The notes: generated from the letters alone by a model not told the origin. Positions 1 through 7,639 are shown, counted from the first letter of the stretch. The stretch is DNA of 25,742 bases from WHSW01 sp035296705 (GCA_035296705.1 DATHAL010000046.1:1-25742); one strand, 5' to 3'. A program made the numbers and translations.

Positions 1-1
1 A

Positions 2-271
2 CTGCCTTGCGGCCAATCCACCAGCCCCGGGGCGTCGCTCCGCTGCGAGGTTTTCCGGCGGCGGGCTACATGGCAAGCCCCGATCGAGCAGGACCCCGGA
101 AGTTCTGTGCGCTTATGCCGCTCGGTAGGTCGCACGCGAACGCTCGACTCGCACGCGAGCCGGCTGCGTCGCAAGCTCGACCCCGAGTTCGGCCGCTATG
201 TCGTCAACTGCTGGGGCGTCGGGTACCGGCTCGTCGACGCGCCCGAGACCGATGATCGAGCCGCCGCTTGA
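2..271 (+). CDS. C-terminal end of an OmpR/PhoB-type response regulator (partial, possibly disrupted)
   Basis: From about position 119 the frame reads a clear winged-helix C-terminus: RTRTLDSHASRLRRKL (recognition helix) followed by GRYVVNCWGVGYRLVD (the wing), stopping at 269-271. This is the DNA-binding end of OmpR/PhoB response regulators, which bind promoter repeats once phosphorylated by a partner kinase. The frame stays open to the window edge, but residues encoded before about 116 do not resemble the family. Family-like fragments appear instead in another frame (MASPDRAGPRKF near 70-105). That suggests small indels, through gene decay or sequence error. The stop overlaps the start of the histidine kinase by 20 bp, so the two form a two-component pair. 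The receiver domain lies outside the window. Confidence 0.6.
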   Translation: MPCGQSTSPGASLRCEVFRRRATWQAPIEQDPGSSVRLCRSVGRTRTLDSHASRLRRKLDPEFGRYVVNCWGVGYRLVDAPETDDRAAA

Positions 272-965
272 GCCGGGCGCGCTCCTCCTCGCCGGGGCCT
301 TGGTGGCGCTCGGCGACGCCGTCCGCCTGCGGATCGGCGCCGCGCGCCGGCGCGAGCGCCTGAATCGCGCTCTGCACGAGCTGCGCCGGCCGCTCCAGGT
401 GCTGGCGCTGTCCGTGCGCGAGCGCGTCGCGTCCGAGCAGGTGGCGCTCGCCGTCGATGCGCTCGCCGAGCTCGACCTGGCGATCAACGGCGGCGAGCCG
501 TTCGCGCAGGAGATGGTGGTCGAGGCCCGCGCGCTCGCCGAGCGAACGGTCGCGCGCTGGCGCGAGGCCGCCGAGCTCGACGGCCGCCCGCTCGAGCTTC
601 GCTGGCAGGCGAACGGGACACCGGTGCGGTGCGACCCGGCCGCGATCTCCCGCGCGCTCGACAACCTGATCTCCAACGCGCTCGAGCACGGCCGCGGTCC
701 GATTCGGCTCGAGGGCGTCGCACGTCGCGGCCGGCTGCGGCTCATGGTGGCCGACGGCGCCGACGTGGGCGGTGAAGCGATCCGAGCGGCGGGCCTCGCC
801 CCGGCCCGGCGGCGCGATCCGCGCCGCGGGCACGGGCTTCGAGTCGTCGCGGACATCGTCGCGGCGCACGGCGGCCGCTTCGCGGCCTGCCGCCACGCGG
901 CCGGGGCAAGCGCCGTGATCGAGCTGCCGCTCGCGGGCGGCGCGGCGGCGCGACACAGCGCGTGA
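252..965 (+). CDS. Small sensor histidine kinase, atypical
   Basis: 237-residue two-component kinase. One weak hydrophobic stretch (about residues 8-25) precedes an H-box, HELRRPLQ, with the phospho-acceptor His near residue 42. An N-box, DNLISNALEHG (137-147), and a G2-type box, GHGLRVVADIVAAHGGRF, close to the end form an HATPase_c fold. The G1 box is degenerate (VADGADVGG instead of DxGxG), no F-box is visible, and there is no separate sensor domain. The ATG at 252 was chosen because it overlaps the response-regulator stop; an upstream ATG at 198 is in frame but would overlap further. The stop overlaps the cpaB start by 4 bp (GTGA). It probably phosphorylates the neighbouring regulator and may control the pilus genes; the input signal is unknown. 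Confidence 0.75.
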   Translation: MIEPPLEPGALLLAGALVALGDAVRLRIGAARRRERLNRALHELRRPLQVLALSVRERVASEQVALAVDALAELDLAINGGEPFAQEMVVEARALAERTVARWREAAELDGRPLELRWQANGTPVRCDPAAISRALDNLISNALEHGRGPIRLEGVARRGRLRLMVADGADVGGEAIRAAGLAPARRRDPRRGHGLRVVADIVAAHGGRFAACRHAAGASAVIELPLAGGAAARHSA

Positions 966-1627
966 GCCGGAGGGCGCGCGCCGCCGGCTTCGCGGCGGCG
1001 GCCGCCGTCTGCGCCGGCCTCGCCGCGGCGGCCACCGGTGGCCGCCCGGCGGATCTCGCAACGCAGCTCGGGCCGCTGCGCGAGGTGGTGGTGACGAGCG
1101 AGGTGCTCCCGGCGCGCCGGCCGATCGGCCGGCGCACCGCGCGGCGGGCGCTCGAGCTGCGCCGGGTCCCGGAGCGCTTCCTGCCGCCCGGCGTCCTCAC
1201 CACGCCGGCGCAGGCGCTCGGCCGCAAGCCGGTTGCCCCGCTTCCGCCCGGCTCCTACGTGCTCGCCTCGAGCCTCGCGGCGGACGATCACGAGCGCGCG
1301 ACGCCGCGGCTCGACGCCGGCCGCCGCCCGGTGGAGATCGCGGTCACCGGCGCCGCCCCGCTCGCCGGAGCTCCCGCCGCGTCGCGGCTCGTCGACGTCG
1401 TCGTCACCACCGAGCCCGGCCCCGGGAGCGGCCCCGGGCGCACGTACGTGGCCGCGGAGGCCGTCGCGCTGCTCGAGCTGCGCCCTGCCTCCGAGGTCGA
1501 GGGCGGCGATCCGCTGACCGGCTCCGCCGATGCCTGGCTCGCGACCCTGGCGCTCACTCGCGAGCAGGCGCTTCGCCTGATCCACGCGCAGAGCTTTGCC
1601 CGCGAGCTGCGGCTGATCGAGCGCTGA
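962..1627 (+). CDS. cpaB: Flp/Tad pilus assembly protein CpaB (RcpC), SAF domain
   Basis: 221 residues with an N-terminal hydrophobic anchor (about residues 8-25). A SAF-like domain follows: REVVVTSEVLPARRPIGR, then LRRVPERFLPPGVLT and PLPPGSYVLASSL, the usual CpaB pattern in which a PxG loop precedes the second strand. The C-terminal half resembles the RcpC region, with VVVTTEPGPGSG and a final segment of ALTREQALRLIHAQSFA type. CpaB is an envelope component of the Tad pilus machine, thought to work with the secretin in diderms and to contact the outside face of the membrane in monoderms. The GTG start overlaps the kinase stop by 4 bp, so it is translated from the same message. No secretin (cpaC) gene is adjacent. 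Confidence 0.8.
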   Translation: MSRRARAAGFAAAAAVCAGLAAAATGGRPADLATQLGPLREVVVTSEVLPARRPIGRRTARRALELRRVPERFLPPGVLTTPAQALGRKPVAPLPPGSYVLASSLAADDHERATPRLDAGRRPVEIAVTGAAPLAGAPAASRLVDVVVTTEPGPGSGPGRTYVAAEAVALLELRPASEVEGGDPLTGSADAWLATLALTREQALRLIHAQSFARELRLIER

Positions 1628-1634
1628 GCCCTTT

Positions 1635-1640
1635 CATACT
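1635..1640 (+). promoter_or_regulatory. Possible -10 element for a leaderless lipoprotein transcript
   Basis: CATACT lies 8 bases before the ATG at 1649, the same distance as the stronger TANNNT hexamers in front of glk, gnd and murE. The first base departs from TANNNT. An overlapping TACTCT (1637-1642) leaves 6 bases. No -35 element or Shine-Dalgarno sequence is evident in the 21-bp gap. Confidence 0.3.
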
Positions 1641-1648
1641 CTGAGTGC

Positions 1649-2680
1649 ATGACGGGAGCGGCGCGTGCGGTGCTGGGCGGCTGGCTCGTCGCCTGCGCGC
1701 TGCTTGCGGGTTGCGGCGGGACGGACGAGGAGCCGCCGCCGGCGCCGTCCACGGCGTTCGCGCAGGCGCTCGAGACGGTCGGCGGGGGCGGGGAGGGGGC
1801 GTCCCTGGGCGTGGGTTGGGTCGACGGGCAGGCGGCTCGCACGACCCGCGGGCGCGACCTCGAGCAGGCGCTCGCGCCGAACGCCTCGAGTGTCGTCGAG
1901 CAGGCAGCGGCCCTTCGCAGGCGGTTCGGCTTCGACCCGCTCGCCGCCCACACGCTGGTCTCGATCGGCGGTTCCTACGCCTTCGGCCTGCGACTCGACG
2001 GCGTGCGCGCGGGTCGCCTTCCGCGAGCGCTGATCGCGGCTGGGGGACGAGTGAAGCCGGCCGGCGACGGCGGGAGGCTCCTCGACATCGGCGGCTATGC
2101 CTCTGTCCCGTCCCCGCTCCTCGAGCTCGGGATCCGGGGCCTGGGGGCGCGAGACGCTTTCTCCGCCGATGGCGTCGTCCTCGCCATCTCGGGGCGCGCT
2201 CGCGAATCCCTGCTGGGCGGCGGTGGGCGGCTGATCGAGCAACCCCAGTACGTCGCGGCAGCCGACTGCCTTGGCGACGTCGTGGCGGCGCGCCTCGTAC
2301 CGGCGAAGCTCCTGCAGTCGACGGAGCTCGGTGTCGATCTGATCGCAGCGGCGCTCCGACGAGACGCCGCCGAGGAGGTGCTGTGCGTCATGGCCGGCGA
2401 CGCCGCGCGCGCCGACACCGCTGCCGCCGCTCTCGAGCACGGTTTTGCGCTACGAGCGCGCGATCCAGTCACCGGGCGACAGATCGGAGAGGACCTCGCG
2501 TCCGTACGGGTGAAACGGCTGACCTACGGGGAGGTCGAGGCCGTCCGCGTGGAGCTCGAGCGCCGCCCGTCGAGCCCGAGTGGCTTCGTCCTGCGAGACA
2601 TCGCCAACGGCGCTTTGGCGAGGTACCTGGTCGCCGCCGCGCCGCAATCGGAGGACCGCTCGCTCAGCCCGAGCGACTGA
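1649..2680 (+). CDS. Predicted lipoprotein of unknown function in the Tad locus
   Basis: 343 residues. The N-terminus is a lipoprotein signal peptide: an Arg at residue 6, a hydrophobic core, and the lipobox LLAGC with the lipidated Cys at residue 22, followed by a flexible GGTDEEPPPAPS linker. The protein should therefore be exported and anchored on the outer face of the membrane. I do not recognise the mature domain; it is an alpha/beta-looking region with repeated segments of type GVVLAISGRAR and ALEHGFALRARDP. It lies 21 bp after cpaB on the same strand. Its 3' end overlaps the convergent macro-domain gene by 17 bp. A role in pilus assembly is only a guess from position. Confidence 0.7.
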   Translation: MTGAARAVLGGWLVACALLAGCGGTDEEPPPAPSTAFAQALETVGGGGEGASLGVGWVDGQAARTTRGRDLEQALAPNASSVVEQAAALRRRFGFDPLAAHTLVSIGGSYAFGLRLDGVRAGRLPRALIAAGGRVKPAGDGGRLLDIGGYASVPSPLLELGIRGLGARDAFSADGVVLAISGRARESLLGGGGRLIEQPQYVAAADCLGDVVAARLVPAKLLQSTELGVDLIAAALRRDAAEEVLCVMAGDAARADTAAAALEHGFALRARDPVTGRQIGEDLASVRVKRLTYGEVEAVRVELERRPSSPSGFVLRDIANGALARYLVAAAPQSEDRSLSPSD

Positions 2681-3170
2681 GCTCGGTTTCGAAGGCTGTG
2701 CGCGCCTCGTCGCCACGGACGCAGAAGACGACCCGCTCGAGCCGCGAGCCGGACCGCAGGTGGGCGCGGACCGCCTCGACCTCGATCCGCGCGGCCTCCG
2801 CCAGCGGGAAGCCTCCGACGCCGGTTCCGAATGCGACCACGCCGAGCGACCGTGCGCCGAGCTCGTCCGCGCACCGCAAGGCGCTCTCCGTCGCCGTGCC
2901 GATCACGTCCGCCGACGTCGGCCCGCCGAGTCGCATGGTCGCGGCGTGGATCACCCAACGCGCCGGCAGCGAGCCGGCCCCGGTGGCCACGGCCGCGCCG
3001 AGCTCGATCGGCGCAAGGCGATCGCTCTCCTCCTGGATCGAGCGCCCGCCGGCGCGAACGATGGCGCCGGCGACACCACCGCCGTGAGCGAGTTCGGTGT
3101 TCGCGGCGTTCGTGATCGCGTCGACGTCGAGCCGCGTGACGTCGCCGTCGACGACCCCCAGGTCCGCCAC
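2664..3170 (-). CDS. Macro-domain protein (ADP-ribose binding/hydrolase type)
   Basis: 168 residues made up of a single macro domain. The N-terminal GDVTRLDVDAITNAANTEL (residues 9-27) is the characteristic first ADP-ribose loop with the NAAN motif (21-24). HGGGVAGAIVRAGG is the catalytic Gly-rich loop, and GTGVGGFP (115-122) is the phosphate-binding loop. Family members bind ADP-ribose and often remove it from proteins, nucleic acids or O-acetyl-ADP-ribose. The GTG at 3170 was chosen because it gives the typical domain start and overlaps the upstream TAG stop by one base (TAGTG), implying translational coupling to the ArsR-type gene. The substrate is unknown. Confidence 0.85.
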   Translation of the reverse strand: MADLGVVDGDVTRLDVDAITNAANTELAHGGGVAGAIVRAGGRSIQEESDRLAPIELGAAVATGAGSLPARWVIHAATMRLGGPTSADVIGTATESALRCADELGARSLGVVAFGTGVGGFPLAEAARIEVEAVRAHLRSGSRLERVVFCVRGDEARTAFETELSRSG

Positions 3171-3751
3171 TAGGCGCGCTGGAAGTGGAGGATTGCGAGT
3201 TCGGTGCTCTCGCTCTCGCTCTCGCGCGCCTCGGCGGTGACATCGGCCAGGCGCCGCGAGGATTTCGCCTGGATCTCGAGCGCGCGCTCGAGTGTCTGGC
3301 TCAGGAGCGTCGAGATTTCCTCCCAGCCCTCGTCGTCGAGGTCGAGGGCGGCCGAGCTGATCCGCGTGCGCGGGTCGTCGAGGTTGCCCGCCTCGGTCGC
3401 CTCGACGAGGTGGTCCCAGAGGCTCTGGACCGCCGCGTCCTGGAACTGGCGGCGCAGCGACGCCGGGAGCTTCGTCCAGTGCTCGGTGCCGAACGCGGCG
3501 CTCGTCGTGGCGCGGTAGATGTGCTCGACGGCGCCGCGCACGGGGCGCGTGTCGACGAGCTCGATCGCGCCCTGCTGGAGCAGCCTCTGGACGTGGTAGC
3601 TGACGTTGCCGAGCGGCTCCGAGAGCTGCTCCGCAAGACTGCTCGGGCTCGCCGGCCCCTCGTTCAGCTTTGCCAGGATCCGGAACCTCAGTGGGTGTGC
3701 GAGCGCCTTGATCAAGCGCGTCTCGGCTGAGGTTTGGGTTTGCGCGGCCAT
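3170..3751 (-). CDS. ArsR-family winged-helix transcriptional regulator
   Basis: 193 residues. Residues 12-82 form an ArsR/HTH_20-type winged helix: LIKALAHPLRFRILAKLNEG, then a helix-turn-helix (ASPSSLAEQLSEPLGNVSYH, 34-53) and a wing ending EHIYRAT. The ALAHPLR and SYHVQRL signatures are typical. No CxC metal site is visible, so it is probably not a classical metal sensor. The C-terminal 110 residues are helical and acidic and probably dimerise or bind a ligand. The ATG at 3751 was preferred over longer upstream frames because it begins just before the conserved fold. It is divergent from tadA across a 102-bp gap and is the first gene of a two-gene unit with the macro-domain protein. It may autoregulate or affect the divergent tadA promoter. 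Confidence 0.8.
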   Translation of the reverse strand: MAAQTQTSAETRLIKALAHPLRFRILAKLNEGPASPSSLAEQLSEPLGNVSYHVQRLLQQGAIELVDTRPVRGAVEHIYRATTSAAFGTEHWTKLPASLRRQFQDAAVQSLWDHLVEATEAGNLDDPRTRISSAALDLDDEGWEEISTLLSQTLERALEIQAKSSRRLADVTAEARESESESTELAILHFQRA

Positions 3752-3853
3752 CTCCGGTGCCCCCGCGCACTGCGGCGGCAGCGCTCGAGCATCCGATGCA
3801 AGACCAAGCTTAACGGGGGAGAGTCGGCCGCGAGCGCGCTCTCTAGGTGGCAA

Positions 3854-4987
3854 ATGGCGAGTGCCGAGGACCACTCCCGCCTGCTCGCGGCGGAGCTCCG
3901 CGGGCGGCTGATCGAGCGTCGTCGAGCCGCGGCGGCGGCAGGTGAAGCCGGCACCGACATCGAGGGCTCGGTGCGTGACCTCGTGGACGAGGAGGCCGCG
4001 ATCCTGCCGGCGGCGCGCCGCGATCGGATCGCGGACCTGATCCTTCGCGACACCGTCGGGCTGGGACCGCTCGAGGAGCTCCTCGCCGACCCGGAGGTCG
4101 AGGAGGTGATGGTCAACGGCCACGAGACGGTCTATGTCGAGCGGCGGGGACGGATCGAGCGCACCGAGGTGCGCTTCGACACCGACCAGGCGCTTCGGGA
4201 CGCGATCGAGCGCATCCTGGCGCCCGTCGGGCGGCGGGTCGACGAGCTGAGCCCGATGGCGGATGCGCGGCTCGCCGATGGCTCACGCGTGAACGTCGTG
4301 ATCCCGCCGCTCGCGGTTGACGGGCCGGCGCTCTCGGTGCGGCGCTTCGGCGCCAGTCGCCCCGGGCCCGACGAGCTGGTCGCGTCTGGAACGGTGGCGC
4401 CGGAGCTTCGCGAGCTGCTCGAGGCGGCGGTGCGCGAGCGGCGCAGCCTGCTGGTCTCGGGCGGAACCGGATCGGGCAAGACGACGCTGCTGAACGCGCT
4501 CTCGGCGTGGCTCGACCCCGCCGAGCGGGTGGTGACGATCGAGGACGCCGCGGAGCTTCGGCTGCGCCAGCCGCACGTGGTGCGGCTGGAGAGCCGTCCG
4601 ACCTCGATCGAGGGCACCGGGGAGGTCGCGATCCGCGACCTGCTCCGCAACGCCCTGCGCATGCGCCCGGACCGGATCGTGATCGGCGAGGTGCGGGGGC
4701 CGGAGGCGCTCGACCTCCTCACCGCGCTCAACACCGGCCACGAGGGCGCCCTGTCCACCGTGCACGCGAACTCGCCGGAGGATGCTCTGCGGCGGATCGA
4801 GACGCTCGCGTTGATGGCCGGCGTCGGGCTCCCGCACGACGCGATCCGGGAGCAGCTCGCCCGAGGGGTCGAGCTCGTCTGCCACATCGTCCGTCGCCGC
4901 GACGGCTCGCGCACCGTGGTCGAGCTCGCCGAGGTGACGCGGACGGCGGTGGGTGTCGGGGTCCGCGAGCTCTGGCGGCGTCCGTGA
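3854..4987 (+). CDS. tadA: Tad/Flp pilus assembly ATPase TadA (CpaF)
   Basis: 377-residue secretion ATPase of the VirB11/CpaF family, which powers pilin polymerisation or secretion from the cytoplasmic face. The N-terminal domain has the CpaF-type segment LGPLEELLADPEVEEVMVNG. The Walker A motif GGTGSGKT is at residues 203-210, followed by the Asp-box region TIEDAAELRL, the Walker B segment RPDRIVIGEVRGPEA and the His-box TGHEGALSTVHANSP. All catalytic elements look intact. The ATG at 3854 was chosen because a Shine-Dalgarno-like AGGTGG lies 5 bases upstream, and an earlier in-frame start gives non-homologous residues. It overlaps tadB by 4 bp. The 102-bp gap before it should hold its promoter, but no strong -35/-10 pair was recognised. 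Confidence 0.93.
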   Translation: MASAEDHSRLLAAELRGRLIERRRAAAAAGEAGTDIEGSVRDLVDEEAAILPAARRDRIADLILRDTVGLGPLEELLADPEVEEVMVNGHETVYVERRGRIERTEVRFDTDQALRDAIERILAPVGRRVDELSPMADARLADGSRVNVVIPPLAVDGPALSVRRFGASRPGPDELVASGTVAPELRELLEAAVRERRSLLVSGGTGSGKTTLLNALSAWLDPAERVVTIEDAAELRLRQPHVVRLESRPTSIEGTGEVAIRDLLRNALRMRPDRIVIGEVRGPEALDLLTALNTGHEGALSTVHANSPEDALRRIETLALMAGVGLPHDAIREQLARGVELVCHIVRRRDGSRTVVELAEVTRTAVGVGVRELWRRP

Positions 4988-5841
4988 GCGCCGCCGAGGC
5001 TCTCGCCGTGGCGCTGGCGGCCGCCGCCGGCGGGCTGGCTGCGGTCGCCGCGCGCGAGGCGGTGGTCGCGACGCCCGCGGCTGGACGGTGGCTCGCCGGG
5101 GCTCTCGAGCCGCTGAGACGTGCCGGGCGCGAGGGCTACGCGCCCACGGAGCGCGAGCGGCGGCGGCTCGCGGTCCTCGGTAGTGCCGCGATCTTCGCCG
5201 CGGCCGTCCTCATCCTCGGGCCCGGCCCGGCGCCCGTCCTCGCCGCCGCGGGTCCTGCGGCGGCCGGGGCGGCGATCGCGCGCCGTCGCGCCGGCTACCG
5301 TCGTGCCGTCGAACGGGGGCTTCCCGGCGTCGCGCTCGCCGTCGCCGACGCGCTTGCATCGGGCCGCTCGGCGAGGGAGGCGCTCGCTGCGGCGCCGAGC
5401 TCGCTGGAGGGTCCGCCGGCCCGCGAGATGGAGCGCGTGCGCGCTGAGCTCTCGCTCGGGGCGCCGACGCGGGAGGCGCTCGAGGCGCTTCGCCGGCGCG
5501 TCGAGTCGCCCCGAGTGGACTCGTTCGCCGCGGCGCTCCTCTCCCAGCAGCTCGCTGGCGGCGACCTGGCGACGCTCCTGCGCCGATTCGCCGCGGCCGC
5601 GGCGGACCGCGACCGCACGGAGGCCGACGCGCGTTCCGCGACCGCCCAGGCACGGTTCACCGGTCTCCTGGTCGCCGCGATGCCCGCCGGCGCCGCCATG
5701 CTCGCCGAGCTCCTCGACCCGGGCTTCGTCGGCGGGCTGTTCTCGAATCCCGCGTCGGCGACGCTGCTCGCGATCGCTGCCGCGCTTCAGCTCGCCGGGT
5801 TCGCGGCGATCCGGCGTCTCAGCCGCGTCACCGTTCGATGA
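4984..5841 (+). CDS. tadB: Tad pilus inner-membrane platform protein TadB (T2SSF domain)
   Basis: 285 residues with the layout of TadB: an N-terminal hydrophobic helix, a second hydrophobic pair (AVLGSAAIFAAAVLILGPGP, about residues 62-100), a cytoplasmic T2SSF domain, and C-terminal helices around LLVAAMPAGAAMLAELL and LLAIAAALQLAGFAAI. In the T2SSF region GLPGVALAVADALASGRS and LLSQQLAGGDLATLLRRFA are typical. Type II secretion F proteins form the membrane platform that couples the ATPase to the growing pilus. The GTG start overlaps the tadA stop by 4 bp, and the stop overlaps tadC by 4 bp (ATGA), so the three genes are translationally coupled. Confidence 0.88.
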   Translation: MSAAEALAVALAAAAGGLAAVAAREAVVATPAAGRWLAGALEPLRRAGREGYAPTERERRRLAVLGSAAIFAAAVLILGPGPAPVLAAAGPAAAGAAIARRRAGYRRAVERGLPGVALAVADALASGRSAREALAAAPSSLEGPPAREMERVRAELSLGAPTREALEALRRRVESPRVDSFAAALLSQQLAGGDLATLLRRFAAAAADRDRTEADARSATAQARFTGLLVAAMPAGAAMLAELLDPGFVGGLFSNPASATLLAIAAALQLAGFAAIRRLSRVTVR

Positions 5842-6654
5842 CGCCGGCGCTCGCGGCGGTCGCGGTCCTCCTCCTCTTCGGCGCGATCTGGGAGCTCGCC
5901 GGATCGCTGGGCGAACGCGCCCGCCGGGCTCTCGGCGGCCCCGGCGGCGAGCCGCTCGCCGGCGCTGCGGGACGCCTGGGGCTCCCGGAGCGGATCGCGC
6001 GCGCCGGTCTCGCCGGAACGCTCGAGCCGCGCGCGGTCGTGGCGGCGAAGCTCGGCGGGGCCTTCGCCGGGACTGTCCCTGGGGCTGGGGGTCGCGCCGG
6101 TGCTGCCAACGCGGCTCGGGCTCGTCGCGGGCGCCCTGCTGGTCGCGGCCGGGTTTCTCGCACCCGACGCACTGCTCGAGCGCCGGGCGCGCCGGCGCGC
6201 CGAGCGCTTCGTCGAGGCGCTCCCCGACGCGCTCGACATGCTCGCGGTCGGCGCCGCGTCGGGGCGCTCCCCAGCGACTGTGTTCTCGGAGATCTCGAAC
6301 GGGACCAGCGGCCCGCTCGCCGCGGAGCTCGGCTCGGCCGTCGCGCAGATCGAGTGCGGCGCCCCGGTCCGCGACGCGCTCGAGGCGCTGCGGGAGCGCG
6401 TTCCCGGAGCCGAGGTCGGCGCGCTCGCCGCCGCGATCGAGCGCTCGCGCATCTACGGCTCGCCGCTCGCCGACCAGCTCCACGTCCAGGCGACGGGGCT
6501 TCGCCGCGATGCGCGCCGCCGGATCGAGGACCGGGCGGCTCGCGCGGCTCCGAAGATCCAGCTCGTCGTCGCGCTCGTCCTCGTGCCCTCCGTGCTCCTG
6601 ATCATCCTCGCGGCGATCGTCGCCCACTCCGGTGCCCTCCTGGCCGGCCTATAG
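5838..6654 (+). CDS. tadC: Tad pilus membrane protein TadC (T2SSF domain), frameshifted
   Basis: Second T2SSF-type platform protein, expected to pair with TadB. The first frame reads from the ATG at 5838 to about KLGGAFAG (6070) and then loses similarity. The next frame continues with LSLGLGVAPVLPTRLGLVAG and a complete T2SSF domain (ALPDALDMLAVGAASGRSPA, IERSRIYGSPLADQL), ending in a C-terminal membrane helix (LVVALVLVPSVLLIILAAIV) and stopping at 6652-6654. Removing one base near 6070-6072 (the extra a in gggactgt) joins both parts into about 271 residues, the usual size. A ribosome starting at 5838 would make a truncated protein. Sequence error, recent mutation or programmed shifting are all possible; error seems likeliest. 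Confidence 0.8.
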
Positions 6655-6659
6655 GCCTC

Positions 6660-6665
6660 TAGGCT
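6660..6665 (+). promoter_or_regulatory. -10 element (TAGGCT) for a probable leaderless glk transcript
   Basis: TAGGCT is followed by exactly 8 bases and then the ATG of glk at 6674. That would place the transcription start at or next to the start codon. There is no Shine-Dalgarno sequence in the 19-bp gap after tadC. No convincing -35 hexamer was seen. The same hexamer and spacing occur before the minus-strand gene starting at 17745. Confidence 0.5.
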
Positions 6666-6673
6666 CTGCCGCG

Positions 6674-7636
6674 ATGGCGGCACTGCGTGGCGGGATCGAT
6701 CTCGGCGGGACCAAGATCCAGACGGCGGTGGTGAGCTCCGACGGCGAGGTGAGCGGCGAGGCGCGACGCCAGACGCCAACGGACGGCGGGCCCGAGGACG
6801 TCGCGGCGGAGATGGCTCAGGCGATGCGGCTGGCCGCCGAGGAGGCGGGCGTCGAGACCTCAGCGCTCGAGGGGATCGGCGTCGGCTCGCCCGGTGACGC
6901 AGACGAGTCGACCGGGGTCGTCTCGGGAGCGCGCAACCTTCCCGGCTGGGCGGGGAGCTTTCCGCTCGGCGAGACGCTCGCCGGGGACCTCGGGGCGCCC
7001 GTGCGGATCGGCAACGACGTCGACGTCGCGACCAACGCCGAGTTCAAGCTCGGCGCCGGCCGGCCGTACCGCTCGCTGCTCGGCGTGTTCTGGGGCACGG
7101 GCGTCGGCGGCGGTCTCATCCTCGACGGCAAGCGCTGGGTGGGGCGCGGTGCCGCGGGTGAGATCGGACACATGGTGGTCGAGCGAGGCGGCGCGCGCTG
7201 CCCCTGCGGGCGGCGCGGATGCATGGAGGCGTACGCCGGCCGCGGGGCGATGGAGGCGAAGGCGCGCCACGAGCACGAGCTCGGAGTGAAGACGAGCCTC
7301 TTCAAGATCATGAAGAAGCGCGGCCACGACCGGCTCTCGTCGAGCGTCTGGGAGCACGCGCTCAAGGAGGGCGACGAGCTGGCGGAGGAGCTGGTCGATC
7401 GCGCCTACAGCGCGCTCGGCGTCGGCGTCGCCTCCGCGGTCAACCTCGTCGACCCCGAGGCGGTGATCATCGGCGGCGGGCTCGGGATCCGTTTCGGCAA
7501 GCCGGGCGTGAAGAAGATCGAGCACCGGATGCACCCGCACCTCTTCGTAAGCGACGACCCGCCAGCCGTTCACCTCGCGGAGCTCGGCGACCTCGGTGGA
7601 GCGATCGGCGCGTCGCTTCTCTTCGACGAGGAGTAG
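6674..7636 (+). CDS. glk: ROK-family glucokinase
   Basis: 320 residues. It phosphorylates glucose at C6 with ATP (polyphosphate is used by some relatives), feeding both zwf and pgi in this cluster. Seen in sequence: the N-terminal phosphate loop GIDLGGTK (residues 7-14), the catalytic region GNDVDVATNAEF, a second phosphate segment WGTGVGGGLILDGK, EIGHMV, and the ROK zinc site CPCGRRGC (Cys176, 178 and 183) followed by ME. The C-terminal VIIGGGL closes the ATP site. There is no N-terminal helix-turn-helix, so it is a kinase and not a ROK repressor. The ATG at 6674 starts right at the fold. It runs convergently into zwf with a gap of only 3 bp. Substrate specificity is inferred from family and context. 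Confidence 0.88.
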   Translation: MAALRGGIDLGGTKIQTAVVSSDGEVSGEARRQTPTDGGPEDVAAEMAQAMRLAAEEAGVETSALEGIGVGSPGDADESTGVVSGARNLPGWAGSFPLGETLAGDLGAPVRIGNDVDVATNAEFKLGAGRPYRSLLGVFWGTGVGGGLILDGKRWVGRGAAGEIGHMVVERGGARCPCGRRGCMEAYAGRGAMEAKARHEHELGVKTSLFKIMKKRGHDRLSSSVWEHALKEGDELAEELVDRAYSALGVGVASAVNLVDPEAVIIGGGLGIRFGKPGVKKIEHRMHPHLFVSDDPPAVHLAELGDLGGAIGASLLFDEE

Positions 7637-7639
7637 CCG

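Noticed and set aside
113..1585. 490-codon minus-strand open frame opposite the histidine kinase and cpaB
   Set aside because: Arg/Ala/Ser-rich shadow without domains; the plus-strand genes have clear motifs and 4-bp overlaps.
4132..6627. 831-codon minus-strand open frame opposite tadA-tadB-tadC
   Set aside because: Composition is Arg/Gly/Glu-rich shadow of the plus-strand genes, with no recognisable motif; stop-free antisense frames are expected at this GC content.
6674..7636. ROK protein as a sugar-responsive repressor
   Set aside because: There is no N-terminal helix-turn-helix, and the ATP and catalytic motifs are intact, so kinase is the better call.
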